From Mesorhizobium loti R88b (GTDB lineage: Bacteria; Pseudomonadota; Alphaproteobacteria; Rhizobiales; Rhizobiaceae), in the NCBI RefSeq assembly GCF_013170845.1, contig NZ_CP033367.1:1364001-1428000 (forward strand): a stretch of DNA of 64,000 bases, read 5' to 3'. The notes beneath the pieces were generated by a model. The model did not search any database. It had not been told where the DNA came from and saw nothing but the letters and a program-made list of their open reading frames with translations. Shown in pieces: positions 29,888 through 42,403 of the stretch; within the stretch, counting starts at the first letter, position 1, and every line of letters starts with the position of its first letter. The position numbers and the translations under genes are program-made.

Positions 29888-29915
29888 TTGCGGTCTTAAA
29901 ATGCCTGTGCTAGAC
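29888..29915 (+). promoter_or_regulatory. Candidate promoter of the atp operon
   Basis: TTGCGG (29888-29893) and CTAGAC (29910-29915) are separated by 16 bases and lie about 135 bases before the atpH start. They are a fair but not exact match to alphaproteobacterial housekeeping boxes. No other good pair was seen in the 246-base gap. Confidence 0.3.
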
Positions 29916-30051
29916 GGCAATCGACTTTCGGCCGGGGATAGCGGAAGCCGCGTCTCCGTGCTTGAAAAAATGCAGTAAGGTCAAAGATTTAGCCAGAGTT
30001 ATTGCTCGCGCCAACAATCTGCGGCCTGTCAGACAAGAGAAAAGACGGTCC

Positions 30052-30612
30052 GTGGCCCAATCGTCATCGCCAATCTCAGGTGTCGCAGAACGCTATGCAG
30101 GTTCGTTGTTCGAACTGGCATCGCAGGCAAATTCGGTGGCCAAGGTCGAAGCCGACCTGACCAGTTTCGAGGCAATGCTCGCCGGCAGCGCTGACCTGGC
30201 CCGGCTGATCAACAGTCCGGTGTTCTCCAGCGAGGACCAGGCCAAGGCTATCGCCGCGATCGCCGACAAGGCCGGGATCACCGGTCTCGCCGGCAATTTC
30301 CTGCGCGTCGTCGCCCAGAACCGGCGCTTGTTCGCCATTCCCGGCATGATCAAGGCGTTTCGCCAGATCGCGGCCGAAGCCCGGGGCGAGACCGCTGCCG
30401 AGGTGACGTCGGCCCACGAGCTGACCGCCGCCCAGCAGACTGAACTCAAGGCGGCGCTGAAAAGCGTTGCCGGCAAGGACGTGTCCATCTCCGTCACCGT
30501 CGATCCGTCGCTGCTCGGCGGGCTGGTGGTCAAGATGGGCTCGCGCCAGATCGATACGTCGCTCAAAACCAAACTCAATTCGCTCAAGCTTGCACTGAAA
30601 GAGGTCGGCTGA
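30052..30612 (+). CDS. atpH: F1F0 ATP synthase subunit delta
   Basis: 186 residues from GTG, which is exactly the family length; the upstream in-frame ATG would add a 30-residue basic segment with no homology pattern. [16 protein letters not shown] is the OSCP/delta N-terminal signature, and [29 protein letters not shown] the C-terminal one. It links F1 to the peripheral stalk. First gene of atpHAGDC; the stop TGA shares a base with the atpA ATG. F0 genes are elsewhere, as is usual in alphaproteobacteria. Confidence 0.95.
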   Translation: MAQSSSPISGVAERYAGSLFELASQANSVAKVEADLTSFEAMLAGSADLARLINSPVFSSEDQAKAIAAIADKAGITGLAGNFLRVVAQNRRLFAIPGMIKAFRQIAAEARGETAAEVTSAHELTAAQQTELKAALKSVAGKDVSISVTVDPSLLGGLVVKMGSRQIDTSLKTKLNSLKLALKEVG

Positions 30613-32141
30613 TGGACATCCGCGCCGCGGAAATTTCCGCAATTCTGAAAGACCAGATCAAGAATTTCGGCAAGGAGGCCGAGGTCTCCGAAGTCGGACA
30701 GGTGCTGTCCGTCGGTGACGGTATCGCCCGCGTCTATGGCCTCGACAATGTCCAGGCCGGCGAAATGGTCGAATTCCCCGGCGGCATCCGCGGCATGGCG
30801 CTCAACCTCGAGGCCGACAATGTCGGCGTCGTCATCTTCGGCGCCGACCGCGACATCAAGGAAGGCGACATCGTCAAGCGCACCGGCGCCATCGTCGACG
30901 TTCCGGTCGGTCCGGGCCTGCTCGGCCGCGTCGTCGACGCGCTCGGCAACCCGATCGACGGCAAAGGTCCGATCAAGGCAGTCGAGCGCAAGCGCGTCGA
31001 CGTCAAGGCGCCCGGCATCATTCCGCGCAAATCGGTGAACGAGCCGATGTCGACCGGCCTCAAGGCCATCGATGCGCTGATCCCGGTCGGCCGCGGCCAG
31101 CGCGAGCTGGTCATCGGCGATCGTCAGACCGGCAAGACCGCCATCATCCTCGACACGATGCTCAACCAGAAGTCGGTGCACGACAACGGCCCCGAGAAGG
31201 AAAAGCTGTACTGCGTCTACGTCGCCGTCGGCCAGAAGCGCTCGACCGTCGCGCAGTTCGTCAAGGTGCTGGAAGAGCGCGGCGCGCTCGAATATTCGAT
31301 CATCGTCGCCGCTACCGCTTCCGATCCTGCGCCGATGCAGTTCCTGGCGCCGTTCGCCGGCGCCACCATGGGCGAGTATTTCCGCGACAACGGCATGCAC
31401 GCGCTGATCAGCTATGACGATCTGTCGAAGCAGGCCGTCGCCTATCGCCAGATGTCGCTGCTGCTGCGCCGCCCGCCGGGCCGCGAAGCCTATCCTGGCG
31501 ACGTCTTCTATCTGCACTCGCGCCTGCTGGAGCGCGCCGCCAAGCTTAACGACGAACTGGGCGGCGGATCGCTGACCGCTCTGCCGATCATCGAAACGCA
31601 GGCCAACGACGTGTCGGCCTATATCCCGACCAACGTGATCTCGATCACCGACGGCCAGATCTTCCTCGAGACCAATTTGTTCTTCCAGGGCATTCGTCCC
31701 GCGGTGAACGTCGGCCTCTCGGTCAGCCGCGTCGGCTCGGCCGCGCAGATCAAGGCGATGAAGCAGGTTGCCGGCTCGATCAAGGGCGAGCTCGCGCAGT
31801 ACCGCGAAATGGCAGCCTTCGCGCAGTTCGGCTCCGATCTCGACGCCGCCACGCAGCGCCTGCTCAACCGCGGATCGCGCCTGACCGAACTCCTGAAGCA
31901 GCCGCAGTTCTCGCCGCTGAAGACTGAAGAGCAGGTCGCGGTGATCTTCGCCGGCGTCAATGGCTATCTCGACAAGCTGCCGGTCAACCAGGTCGGCAAG
32001 TTCGAGCAGGGCCTGCTCAGCCACATGCGTGCGGCGGGCAAGGACGTTCTCGATGCCATCCGCAAGGAAAAGGCGCTGTCGGACGATCTGCGCGCCAAGC
32101 TGAAGGCCGAGATCGACGCTTTCGCCAAGACCTTCGCCTGA
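30612..32141 (+). CDS. atpA: F1F0 ATP synthase subunit alpha
   Basis: 509 residues. The regulatory alpha subunit of F1 with P-loop [10 protein letters not shown] (near residue 170), [32 protein letters not shown], and the C-terminal helical domain. Nucleotide is bound at non-catalytic sites. The start overlaps atpH by one base, so translation is coupled. Very strong codon bias indicates high expression and makes the opposite strand look open. Confidence 0.98.
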   Translation: MDIRAAEISAILKDQIKNFGKEAEVSEVGQVLSVGDGIARVYGLDNVQAGEMVEFPGGIRGMALNLEADNVGVVIFGADRDIKEGDIVKRTGAIVDVPVGPGLLGRVVDALGNPIDGKGPIKAVERKRVDVKAPGIIPRKSVNEPMSTGLKAIDALIPVGRGQRELVIGDRQTGKTAIILDTMLNQKSVHDNGPEKEKLYCVYVAVGQKRSTVAQFVKVLEERGALEYSIIVAATASDPAPMQFLAPFAGATMGEYFRDNGMHALISYDDLSKQAVAYRQMSLLLRRPPGREAYPGDVFYLHSRLLERAAKLNDELGGGSLTALPIIETQANDVSAYIPTNVISITDGQIFLETNLFFQGIRPAVNVGLSVSRVGSAAQIKAMKQVAGSIKGELAQYREMAAFAQFGSDLDAATQRLLNRGSRLTELLKQPQFSPLKTEEQVAVIFAGVNGYLDKLPVNQVGKFEQGLLSHMRAAGKDVLDAIRKEKALSDDLRAKLKAEIDAFAKTFA

Positions 32142-32172
32142 GCGAAGCGCAAGACGGGATCAGGTTTGAAGC

Positions 32173-34708
<2,536 letters not shown>

Positions 34709-34767
34709 TTTCCTTATCAGCAGCGCGGTACCGCCGCGCTGCTTTCGATCCAAGTTTGTGAGACACC

Positions 34768-35175
34768 ATGGCTGAAGCTTTCAAGTTCGAACTGGTCTCG
34801 CCGGAGCGCCTGCTGGTTTCGGCCGAGGTCGAATCCGTCGTCATTCCGGGCGCAGAGGGCGAGATGACGGTGATGGCGCATCATGCGCCGGTCATGACCA
34901 CCATCAAGCCGGGCGTCGTCACGGTGAAAAATGCCTCCGGCGGCGAGGATCGCTATGTCGTGTTCGGCGGCTTCGCCGATATAGTCCCGGCCGGCTGCAC
35001 GCTGCTGGCGGAATCGGCTGTTGCGGTAAAGGATGTCGACCGCGCCGATCTCGCGCGCCGCATCCAGGAAGCTAGGGAAGATGCGGCCGATGCCAAGGAC
35101 GATCAGTCCCGCAGCAAGGCGGAGCAGTTCCTTAGCCAGCTCACCACGCTGGAAGGCGCGCTTCTGTCGGCGTAA
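34768..35175 (+). CDS. atpC: F1F0 ATP synthase subunit epsilon
   Basis: 135 residues. The N-terminal beta sandwich AEAFKFELVSPERLLVSAEV and VVIPGAEGEMTVMAHHAPVMT are typical; the C-terminal helices (ARRIQEAREDAADAKDDQSR) form the inhibitory arm. Last gene of the operon; a terminator follows 24 bases later. Confidence 0.96.
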   Translation: MAEAFKFELVSPERLLVSAEVESVVIPGAEGEMTVMAHHAPVMTTIKPGVVTVKNASGGEDRYVVFGGFADIVPAGCTLLAESAVAVKDVDRADLARRIQEAREDAADAKDDQSRSKAEQFLSQLTTLEGALLSA

Positions 35176-35198
35176 GGCTTGCTTTCGATGAATGCGTG

Positions 35199-35224
35199 AA
35201 AAGCGGGCTTTGCCTCGCTTTTTT
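35199..35224 (+). terminator. Intrinsic terminator of the atp operon
   Basis: AAAAGCG+GGC, loop TTT, GCC+CGCTTTT with one bulge, then a run of T to 35224. It ends two bases before the stop codon of the convergent uxuB gene. Confidence 0.8.
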
Positions 35225-35226
35225 GT

Positions 35227-36723
35227 TTAGATGCCGAGCGCGGCGAAAGCCAGTGTCGGACCATCGCGCCGCAGGTGCACCAGATGCACGGCCACCAGTT
35301 CAATCAGCGTCTGGCGCTCTGCATGATCCCTGGAGAAGCCGGCCAGGTCGAAGACCGCCGTCACGGTTTCGTTCGCCGGCAACTCCTGGCTCAAAAGCGC
35401 CGTCAGCGGTACGTCGAGCGGATCGGTGAAATGGTTCTCGGGCAAGGTTTTTCCGCGCGCGGCGCAAGCGGCGATCCAGGCCGCCACCACCAATGTGAGA
35501 TGCACGAACTCGGTGCCCGCTTCGAGGCATTCTAGGGCGGACGCGATGATGCGTTGCGGTAGTTTCTGGCTGCCATCATTGGCGATCTGCGCCGTGCGAT
35601 GGGCAAGCGCGGTGTTTGAGAAACGCTCCGCGAGTTCCTCAGTATAGGTCTTCGTATCGAGCCCAGCGTCCTCGGGCAGGGTCGGGATTGCCTCGGCCCA
35701 TAACGCATCGACGAACTGCCGGATTGCCGGATCGGCGAAGGCGCGATCGACCGTGGCGTGGCCGCTGAGCAGGCCGAGATACGCGATTCCCGAATGCGCG
35801 CCGTTGAGAAGCCTGAGCTTCATGTCCTCGAACGGGGCGACATCCCCGACCATGGTGACGCCGAATTTTTCCCAGGCCGGCCGACCCCCCGGGAAATTGT
35901 CTTCGATCACCCATTGGCGGAAGGGCTCCGTCATGACTGGCCAGGCATCCGCGATGCCAAGTTCGTCGGCGATCCGTGCCCGGTCGGTATCCGTGGTTGC
36001 CGGCACTATGCGGTCGACCATGCTCGACGGAAAAGCGACTTCATTGGCGATGTGGCCGGCGATGCCAGTATCGCCCCTCAGGCCAAGTGCGGCATCCCGC
36101 AACGCGGCGAATTCGGTCAGCAGGCGATGCAAGGTGGCGCCGTTGGCCGGCAGGTTGTCGCAGCAAAGCACGGTAAAGGGCGAGGTATCGGCGGCGCGCC
36201 GCCGGGCAAGCGCCTCGGTGAGAAAACCATGCGCCGTCTTCGGCAAATGTGGGTTCGCCAGGTCATGGGCAATGTCCGCGTGGGCAGCGTCCAAGCCGCC
36301 GCCGGCTGCCCTGAGATAGGCCTTTTCGGTGATGGTCAGCGTGACGATCCGGGTGCGCGGATCGGTCAGCGCGGCCAGCACCGCGCTGGGGTCTTCCGGC
36401 GCCACCAGCAGCGAGCCGATCGAGCCGATGACGCGCAGCTCCTCCTTGCCGCTGCTGCGGATCGCCAGCGTGTAGAGCCCGTCCTGCGGCGCCAGCGCAT
36501 CGCGCGTGTCCGCGCTGCGCAAGGAGACGCCGACGATGCCCCAGTCCGTCTCGCCCGCCGCCAGGCAGTCGTCGACATAGGCGGCCTGATGGGCGCGATG
36601 GAAGGCGCCGACGCCCAGATGCACGATGCCCGGGGCGATCTTGCGCCGATCATAGCCTGGGATCGAGACCTTCTCAGCTAGCGACCGTAGCGTGGCGTCG
36701 GACAAATGGCTGCTTGTCATCAT
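35227..36723 (-). CDS. uxuB: Mannitol dehydrogenase family oxidoreductase, probable fructuronate reductase
   Basis: 498 residues. NAD-dependent polyol/uronate dehydrogenase: GIVHLGVGAFHRAHQA is the N-terminal nucleotide-binding signature; the C-terminal domain carries KLRLLNGAHSGIAYLGLLSG with the family active-site Lys/Asn/His region. The divergent neighbour is uronate isomerase, which makes D-fructuronate, so reduction of fructuronate to mannonate is the best guess over mannitol or altronate oxidation. Two ATG codons in a row begin the frame. Confidence 0.82.
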   Translation of the reverse strand: MMTSSHLSDATLRSLAEKVSIPGYDRRKIAPGIVHLGVGAFHRAHQAAYVDDCLAAGETDWGIVGVSLRSADTRDALAPQDGLYTLAIRSSGKEELRVIGSIGSLLVAPEDPSAVLAALTDPRTRIVTLTITEKAYLRAAGGGLDAAHADIAHDLANPHLPKTAHGFLTEALARRRAADTSPFTVLCCDNLPANGATLHRLLTEFAALRDAALGLRGDTGIAGHIANEVAFPSSMVDRIVPATTDTDRARIADELGIADAWPVMTEPFRQWVIEDNFPGGRPAWEKFGVTMVGDVAPFEDMKLRLLNGAHSGIAYLGLLSGHATVDRAFADPAIRQFVDALWAEAIPTLPEDAGLDTKTYTEELAERFSNTALAHRTAQIANDGSQKLPQRIIASALECLEAGTEFVHLTLVVAAWIAACAARGKTLPENHFTDPLDVPLTALLSQELPANETVTAVFDLAGFSRDHAERQTLIELVAVHLVHLRRDGPTLAFAALGI

Positions 36724-36895
36724 ATCACACGGGCTGAGGGCTTCGGATGGTGTGTCATGGAGATATCCCTACGCAGGGATGACAGGCGGCGTAACACCTG
36801 TTTGTGCCTGCCGCAAGGATGCCTGTTTCCGACAGTAAGTTGACTTCGATTCCGCTCGAACGTACCGGTTCAAACCTCGAAGGAGACGCTTTCCC

Positions 36896-38305
36896 ATGGT
36901 CGCACTGACCGATCCGGACCTGCTCTTTCCCCCCGAGGCGCATTCACGCTCACTTGCCCGCGACCTCTACGCCGGCGTCAAGAACCTGCCGATCGTCAGC
37001 CCGCACGGCCATACCGATCCGCGCTGGTATGCGCTGAACGAGCCATTCCCGGATCCGGCGCAACTGCTCATCGTGCCCGACCACTACATCTTCCGCATGC
37101 TGTTCAGCCAGGGCGTGCGGCTGGAGGGCCTCGGCGTGGCGACCTTCGATGGCGCGCCTGTCGAGACCGATGGCAGGACAATCTGGCGCCGCTTTGCCGA
37201 GCACTATTATCTGTTTCGCGGCACGCCGACCCGGCTCTGGTTCGATCATGTGCTGGCCGACCTGTTCGGTATCGAAGAGCCATTGAGTGCAGAGACCGCC
37301 GACCGCCACTACGACACGATCGCAACGCTGCTGCAGTGGGAGAATTTCCGCCCACGCGCTTTGTTCGAACGTTTCAACATCGAGGTCATCGCAACGACCG
37401 AAGGCGCGCTCGACGATCTGAAATGGCACAAAATGATCCGCGACAGCGGTTGGGAAGGGCGCGTCATCACCGCCTATCGGCCGGACGCGGTTGTCGATCC
37501 TGATTTCGAAGGGTTTTCGGCCAATCTCGATCGGCTCGACGAGATGACCGGCTGCGACACAGGCAGCTGGGCCGGCTATCTCGACGCGCATCGCCAACGA
37601 CGCGCTTTCTTCAAGAGCTTTGGCGCGACCTCGTCGGATCATGGCCATCCGACGGCCGAGACCGCCAATCTCTCCGATGCGGCGGCGCAGGAGCTGTTCA
37701 ACCGCATCCGACGCGGTTCTGATGATGAGCGCGAGCGCAAACTGTTCCGCGCCCAGATGCTGACCGAGATGGCCAAGATGAGCCGGGACGACGGGTTGGT
37801 GATGCAGATTCATCCCGGCTCCTGGCGCAACCATTCGGCTGACATTTTCAAGAAGTTCGGCCGCGACAAGGGTTTCGATATTCCGACGCGGACCGACTAT
37901 GTGACGGCGCTGAAGCCGCTGCTCGACTGCGTCGGGCTGGAGCGTGACCTGACCATTGTGCTCTTCACGCTCGACGAGACCAGCTATGCGCGCGAACTGG
38001 CACCGCTGGCCGGTGTCTATCCGGCGCTGAAGCTCGGCCCAGCCTGGTGGTTCCACGACAGTCCCGAAGGCATGCGCCGCTTTCGCGAGATGACCACCGA
38101 GACGGCCGGCTTCTACAACACCGTCGGTTTCAACGACGACACCCGGGCCTTTCCCTCAATCCCGGCGCGTCACGACGTGGCGCGCCGGGTCGACTGCGCG
38201 TTCCTGGCGCGGCTCGTCGCTGAACATCGGCTGCGCGAAAGCGAGGCGCATGAGCTGGCAGCGGAATTGGCCTATACGCTTGCCAAGAAAGCCTATCGGC
38301 TCTGA
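36896..38305 (+). CDS. uxaC: Uronate (glucuronate/galacturonate) isomerase
   Basis: 469 residues. Amidohydrolase-superfamily isomerase: LPIVSPHGHTDPRWYALNEP contains the HxH metal ligands, and DHYIFRMLFSQGVRLEGLG, MQIHPGSWRNHS and FYNTVGFNDDTRAFPSIPARHDVARR are characteristic. It converts D-glucuronate to D-fructuronate (or galacturonate to tagaturonate). The ribosome binding site AAGGAG lies 10 bases before the ATG. Between it and divergent uxuB there is an imperfect inverted repeat TCGAAC-N6-GTTCAA (36856-36873), a possible but weak regulator site. Confidence 0.95.
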   Translation: MVALTDPDLLFPPEAHSRSLARDLYAGVKNLPIVSPHGHTDPRWYALNEPFPDPAQLLIVPDHYIFRMLFSQGVRLEGLGVATFDGAPVETDGRTIWRRFAEHYYLFRGTPTRLWFDHVLADLFGIEEPLSAETADRHYDTIATLLQWENFRPRALFERFNIEVIATTEGALDDLKWHKMIRDSGWEGRVITAYRPDAVVDPDFEGFSANLDRLDEMTGCDTGSWAGYLDAHRQRRAFFKSFGATSSDHGHPTAETANLSDAAAQELFNRIRRGSDDERERKLFRAQMLTEMAKMSRDDGLVMQIHPGSWRNHSADIFKKFGRDKGFDIPTRTDYVTALKPLLDCVGLERDLTIVLFTLDETSYARELAPLAGVYPALKLGPAWWFHDSPEGMRRFREMTTETAGFYNTVGFNDDTRAFPSIPARHDVARRVDCAFLARLVAEHRLRESEAHELAAELAYTLAKKAYRL

Positions 38306-38357
38306 TGCATGCTGATGCGATTACCGTTGGCCAGCCGTCGACGATGAGGAGATGACG

Positions 38358-38690
38358 ATGACAAAGATCTTCGCCCATGCCGGCGAGGGTGACTGGACGC
38401 CGACGCCTGACGGCAATATGCGGCGGGTTCTCCTCTCCACCGATGAGCTGATGCTGGTCGAGTTCGGCTTCGACAAGGGCGGCGTCGGCGCCCTGCATTC
38501 GCATCCTCATGTCCAGTCAAGCTATGTCGCCGAAGGCCGCTTCGAGGTGACGGTAGATGGCCAAACCGAAATCCTCGGGACCGGCGGCAGCTTCATCGTG
38601 CCATCAGGCCTGGTGCATGGCGTCAAGGCGCTGGAAGCGGGGCGGCTGGTCGACAGTTTTACACCGCACAGGGCTGATTTCCTCGCCTGA
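38358..38690 (+). CDS. KdgF-like cupin protein
   Basis: 110 residues from the second ATG, six bases after GAGGAG; the ATG at 38352 would touch that site. Single cupin: metal ligands in GGVGALHSHPHVQSSYVAEGRFEVTV (motif 1) and FIVPSGLVHGVKALEAG (motif 2). In pectin and alginate catabolism KdgF turns 4,5-unsaturated uronate monomers into the linear keto form. Its place 52 bases after uxaC supports a role in uronate use. Confidence 0.82.
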   Translation: MTKIFAHAGEGDWTPTPDGNMRRVLLSTDELMLVEFGFDKGGVGALHSHPHVQSSYVAEGRFEVTVDGQTEILGTGGSFIVPSGLVHGVKALEAGRLVDSFTPHRADFLA

Positions 38691-38745
38691 AAGTAGCGTG
38701 AGATAACCTTGTCGGGCGTCCCCGAAGAGACGCGGGCGAAGCTGG

Positions 38746-40167
38746 TCAGGTGATGTGCCTGAGCAAGGCGAAAAGCCGCTCGAACGTCTTGCCGTAAGGT
38801 GGGTGCAGCATGGCTCCCGCGCTCAGGCGCGACTGCAGGAAAACCGGCTTCTCCTTGCTGAAGGTGCGGAAGCCCCATTGCCCGTGATAGGCGCCCATGC
38901 CGCTGGCGCCGACACCGCCGAAGGGCTGGTTCTCCTGCACAAGATGCAGCATGCAGTCGTTGATGGTGACGCCGCCGGCGACGGTTTCGCGCAGGATGCG
39001 CTGGCGGTTGCCGCTGTCGGTGCCGAACCAGTAGAGCGCCAGTGGCCGGTCGGCCCGGTTCACATGGTCGATGGCGTCGTCGACGGTGGCGTACTCGACG
39101 ATCGGCAGCACCGGTCCGAAAATCTCCTCGCGCATCAACCGCAGGTCTGGGCCGGCATTGCTGACCAGGGTCGGCAGAAGCTTCCGGCTCGTGTCGCCGA
39201 ATTCTTCGCCGGCCGGATTGATTTCGGTGATCTCGGCACCGGCGTCGCGGGCTTCCGCGATCATGGCGCGTAGGCGCTGAAAGTGCCGGTCGCTGATGAT
39301 GGCGGTATAGTCGGGATTGTCGCGCAAAGTGGGGTAGAGCCGCGCCACCGCGGTCGCGAGCCTGGCGGCGACGGTGCCGGCCTGTCCCTTCGGCACCAGC
39401 AGATAATCCGGCGCGATGCAGGTCTGCCCGGCATTGAGCAGCTTGCCATAGGCGATGCTGGCCGCGGCCGCATCGAGATCACACGAGGTATCGAAGATCG
39501 CCGGCGACTTGCCACCGAGTTCCAGCGTGACCGGGGTCAGGTTGGCGGCGGCGGCGATCGCGACCTGGCGGCCGACCGCGGTCGAGCCGGTGAACAGCAG
39601 ATGATCGAACGGCATTGAGACGAAGGCTTTGCCCATTTCGGCATCGCCGGTGATGACGCTCAACTCGTCAGCGGCAAAATGCTCGCCGGCAAGTCTTGCC
39701 AGCAGCTCCGAGAAAGCCGGGGTCAGTTCGGATGGCTTGACCAGCACACGGTTGCCGGCTGCAAGCGCTGCCGTGACAGGCGCGACGGCGAGCTGAAAGG
39801 GGTAATTCCAGGGCGAGACGATGCCGACCACACCGAGCGGCTGCGGTACGAGGCGGTTTTTGCCAGGCAGGAACGGCAAGGTGGTGGCGACGCGACGCTC
39901 CCGCATCCAGCCTTTCAGACGAGACAGCGTGTGACGGATGCCGGCGCGGACGACGAACAGTTCGGCAAGGCGCGTCTCATGCGTTGACCGGCCGCCAAAG
40001 TCGCTGTTGATCGCGGCGCAAATGTCGGCTTCGTGCTGCTCGGTCAGATCCAGCAGGCGCTTCAGGCGGTCTTTCCGCACGCTCAGGTCCGGAAAGGGCT
40101 GCTTGTCGAAGGCCGCGCGTTGCAAGCGGAACCGCTCGCCGAGAGCATCCTGTCTCACCTGCAGCAT
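38746..40167 (-). CDS. calB: Coniferyl aldehyde dehydrogenase
   Basis: 473 residues. Class 3-like aldehyde dehydrogenase: NAD site IVSPWNYPFQLAVAP and FTGSTAVGRQ, catalytic Glu in LELGGKSP and nucleophile Cys in NAGQTCIAPDYLLVP. The NDCMLHLVQENQPFGGVGAS and GAYHGQWGFRTFSKEKPVF segments match enzymes that oxidise coniferyl aldehyde to ferulate. The C-terminus RLFALLRH would be a membrane-proximal helix in ALDH3 relatives. No lignin-degradation genes are beside it, so the physiological aldehyde is uncertain. Confidence 0.82.
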   Translation of the reverse strand: MLQVRQDALGERFRLQRAAFDKQPFPDLSVRKDRLKRLLDLTEQHEADICAAINSDFGGRSTHETRLAELFVVRAGIRHTLSRLKGWMRERRVATTLPFLPGKNRLVPQPLGVVGIVSPWNYPFQLAVAPVTAALAAGNRVLVKPSELTPAFSELLARLAGEHFAADELSVITGDAEMGKAFVSMPFDHLLFTGSTAVGRQVAIAAAANLTPVTLELGGKSPAIFDTSCDLDAAAASIAYGKLLNAGQTCIAPDYLLVPKGQAGTVAARLATAVARLYPTLRDNPDYTAIISDRHFQRLRAMIAEARDAGAEITEINPAGEEFGDTSRKLLPTLVSNAGPDLRLMREEIFGPVLPIVEYATVDDAIDHVNRADRPLALYWFGTDSGNRQRILRETVAGGVTINDCMLHLVQENQPFGGVGASGMGAYHGQWGFRTFSKEKPVFLQSRLSAGAMLHPPYGKTFERLFALLRHIT

Positions 40168-40402
40168 CGTGCCCTCCCTGGCTTGTTGGCCCGAGCTTAC
40201 ATCCTAGCGCGTGAAGGAATCCAGCGGGGGTGCAGGTGTCGCCGGGGAAGGTTCTTGAGACGATGATATCCGTATGATCGGGCAGGTATGAAGTTTCCGC
40301 GGGTTGCCATGGCCTGTTTCGGTTGTCGGCTGATGATGGCTGGGCTACTCCATAGCGTCACGCGGAGAGCATCTTGATCGATTCCCCCATCGTCTCCTGT
40401 CC

Positions 40403-42265
40403 ATGGGAAAACGCTTCCAGTCCGGTGTCCGCCTGATGTTGGCGCAGGCAGCCAGCACTCGGGCCGAGGATCCCAAGCGGCGCGTCCTGAAAGACGTGTT
40501 CGGTTTCGACGATTTCCGTCCCGGCCAGGCTGATGTCATGGATGCGTTGCTCGGCGGGCGCCATGTGCTGGCCGTGATGCCGACGGGGGCGGGCAAATCG
40601 CTCTGCTACCAGGTGCCGGCGCTGGTTCTGGGCTGGCTCACCATCGTCGTGTCGCCGCTGGTGGCGCTGATGCAGGATCAGGTCGCCGCCTTGCGCCTGG
40701 CCGGAGTGGCCGCCGATACGATCAATTCCTCGATCGACCGCGACGCCAATGTCGCCGCCTGGCGGCGCGTGGCTTCCGGCCAGACGCGGCTGCTTTATCT
40801 GGCGCCGGAGCGGCTGATGACCGAGCGCATGCTCGATGCGCTCTCAAGGCTCGACGTCAGCCTGATCGCGATTGACGAAGCGCATTGCATCTCGCAATGG
40901 GGACCGGCGTTCCGGCCTGAGTATGAGGACCTGTCGCGGCTGCGGCACATCTTCCCCAACGTGCCGATCATCGCGGTGACAGCGACGGCCGATGAGAGCA
41001 CGCGCAGCGATATCGCGGCACGGCTGTTCGCCGAGAGGGTCGAAACGCTGGTGCTGGGTTTCGACCGGCCCAACATCAAGCTGGCGATCTCGGCCAAGCA
41101 GGACAGCAAGCGGCAATTGCTCAACTTTATCGAGCGTCATCCAGGCCGCAGCGGCATCGTCTACTGCCTGTCGCGCAAGAAGACGGAAGAGATGGCGGCC
41201 TTTCTCGAGAAGAACGGCGTCACCGCGCTCGCCTATCATGCAGGCATGAGCAAGGAGGCGCGGGAGGCGAACCAGAACAGCTTCATGACGCTGTCCGGCG
41301 TCGTCATGGTGGCAACCATCGCCTTCGGAATGGGCATCGACAAGCCTGATGTCGCCTATGTCTTCCACACCGATATGCCGGGCAGCCTGGAAGCCTATTA
41401 TCAGGAGATCGGGCGTGCGGGGCGCGATGGCCGCGATGCCGAGGCGCATATGCTGTTCGGTCTTGGCGATATCCGCATGCGGCGGTTGTTCATCGACGAC
41501 GAGGACGCATCGGCCGAGCACAAGAAACGATCGCACCAGCGGCTCAACACCTTGATCGGCTATTGCGAGACGGCGCAGTGCCGGCGCCAGGTGCTGCTCG
41601 GCTATTTCGGCGAGGAGGCGCAGCCTTGCGGCAATTGCGACAACTGCCTCGACCAGGTGCCACGCGCCGACGGTTCTGCGGAGGCGGGCATCATCCTGGC
41701 GGCGGTCGCGCAGAGTGGCGAGCGCTTCGGCGCCGCGCACGTCATCGACATCCTGACCGGCCATGAAACCGAAAAGGTGCTGGCCAGGGGCCATGAAAGG
41801 CTCGCCTGCTTCGGCAGCGGCGTGGCGCAGAAGAAGGATTTCTGGATGTCGCTGATCCGGCAGCTGGTCGCCGGCGGTTTCCTCGAGCCGGACCCGAGCG
41901 GCCATGGCGGCCTCGCCATTGCCGAGCAGGGCCATGCCTTTGGCCGGGGCGAGGTGGCGTTCCGCTATCGTGTAGAATTGCGCAGCCGTGCCATGCGCAA
42001 GATGCGAGCGGCCGAGGGTTCAGGCGCCGAAGGCGTTGATGCTTCGCTGCTGGCGACGCTCAAGACACTTCGCCTGCGTCTGGCCAAGGAGCGCCAGGTG
42101 CCGGCCTATGTGGTGTTTTCCGATCGCACGCTGATCGACATGGCCGAACGCTGTCCGCGCGACCTTGATGCCTTCGCTGAAGTGAACGGCGTGGGCGCTG
42201 CCAAACTCAAGGAGTTCGGCCAGGTTTTTCTGAGCGCAATCGCCGCGCACCAATCGGGCGGCTAG
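40403..42265 (+). CDS. recQ: ATP-dependent DNA helicase RecQ
   Basis: 620 residues. Superfamily 2 helicase: AVMPTGAGKSLCYQVPAL (motif I), IDEAHCISQWGPAFRPEY (DEAH and aromatic-rich loop), TIAFGMGIDKPDV and QEIGRAGRDG. The RQC zinc module is CRRQVLLGYFGEEAQPCGNCDNC, and the C-terminal HRDC domain runs from about residue 535 (LKTLRLRLAKERQVPAYVVF). It unwinds DNA in recombination repair. No good ribosome binding site is present before the first ATG; the ATG at 40436 is an alternative. Confidence 0.95.
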   Translation: MGKRFQSGVRLMLAQAASTRAEDPKRRVLKDVFGFDDFRPGQADVMDALLGGRHVLAVMPTGAGKSLCYQVPALVLGWLTIVVSPLVALMQDQVAALRLAGVAADTINSSIDRDANVAAWRRVASGQTRLLYLAPERLMTERMLDALSRLDVSLIAIDEAHCISQWGPAFRPEYEDLSRLRHIFPNVPIIAVTATADESTRSDIAARLFAERVETLVLGFDRPNIKLAISAKQDSKRQLLNFIERHPGRSGIVYCLSRKKTEEMAAFLEKNGVTALAYHAGMSKEAREANQNSFMTLSGVVMVATIAFGMGIDKPDVAYVFHTDMPGSLEAYYQEIGRAGRDGRDAEAHMLFGLGDIRMRRLFIDDEDASAEHKKRSHQRLNTLIGYCETAQCRRQVLLGYFGEEAQPCGNCDNCLDQVPRADGSAEAGIILAAVAQSGERFGAAHVIDILTGHETEKVLARGHERLACFGSGVAQKKDFWMSLIRQLVAGGFLEPDPSGHGGLAIAEQGHAFGRGEVAFRYRVELRSRAMRKMRAAEGSGAEGVDASLLATLKTLRLRLAKERQVPAYVVFSDRTLIDMAERCPRDLDAFAEVNGVGAAKLKEFGQVFLSAIAAHQSGG

Positions 42266-42377
42266 AGCATGATGCCGAAAAGTGTGAAGCGGTTTTCGGA
42301 CGACATCATCCTCTATCTCTTTGATTTAGAGCCGGATTCAAATTTCAGGTCGATTCGACCTGAAATCATCCGGCTCT
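42264..42377. repeat. Two-hairpin intergenic repeat of mesorhizobial type
   Basis: Two dyads lie side by side, starting at the recQ stop. The first has AGAGCATGATG and CATCATCCTCT outer arms around CCGAAAA...TTTTCGG (42264-42315). The second has AGAGCCGGAT (42328-42337) and ATCCGGCTCT (42368-42377) around TTTCAGGTCGA (42343-42353) and TCGACCTGAAA (42355-42365). I recall near-identical elements scattered between genes in Mesorhizobium chromosomes. It also separates two convergent genes and may end both transcripts. Confidence 0.75.
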
Positions 42378-42403
42378 AGGCCTGAAGGCCGGCCCTGCAA
42401 TCT

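Noticed and set aside
30093..32024. 643-codon minus-strand open frame across atpH-atpA
   Set aside because: Shadow of strongly biased atp genes, without family features.
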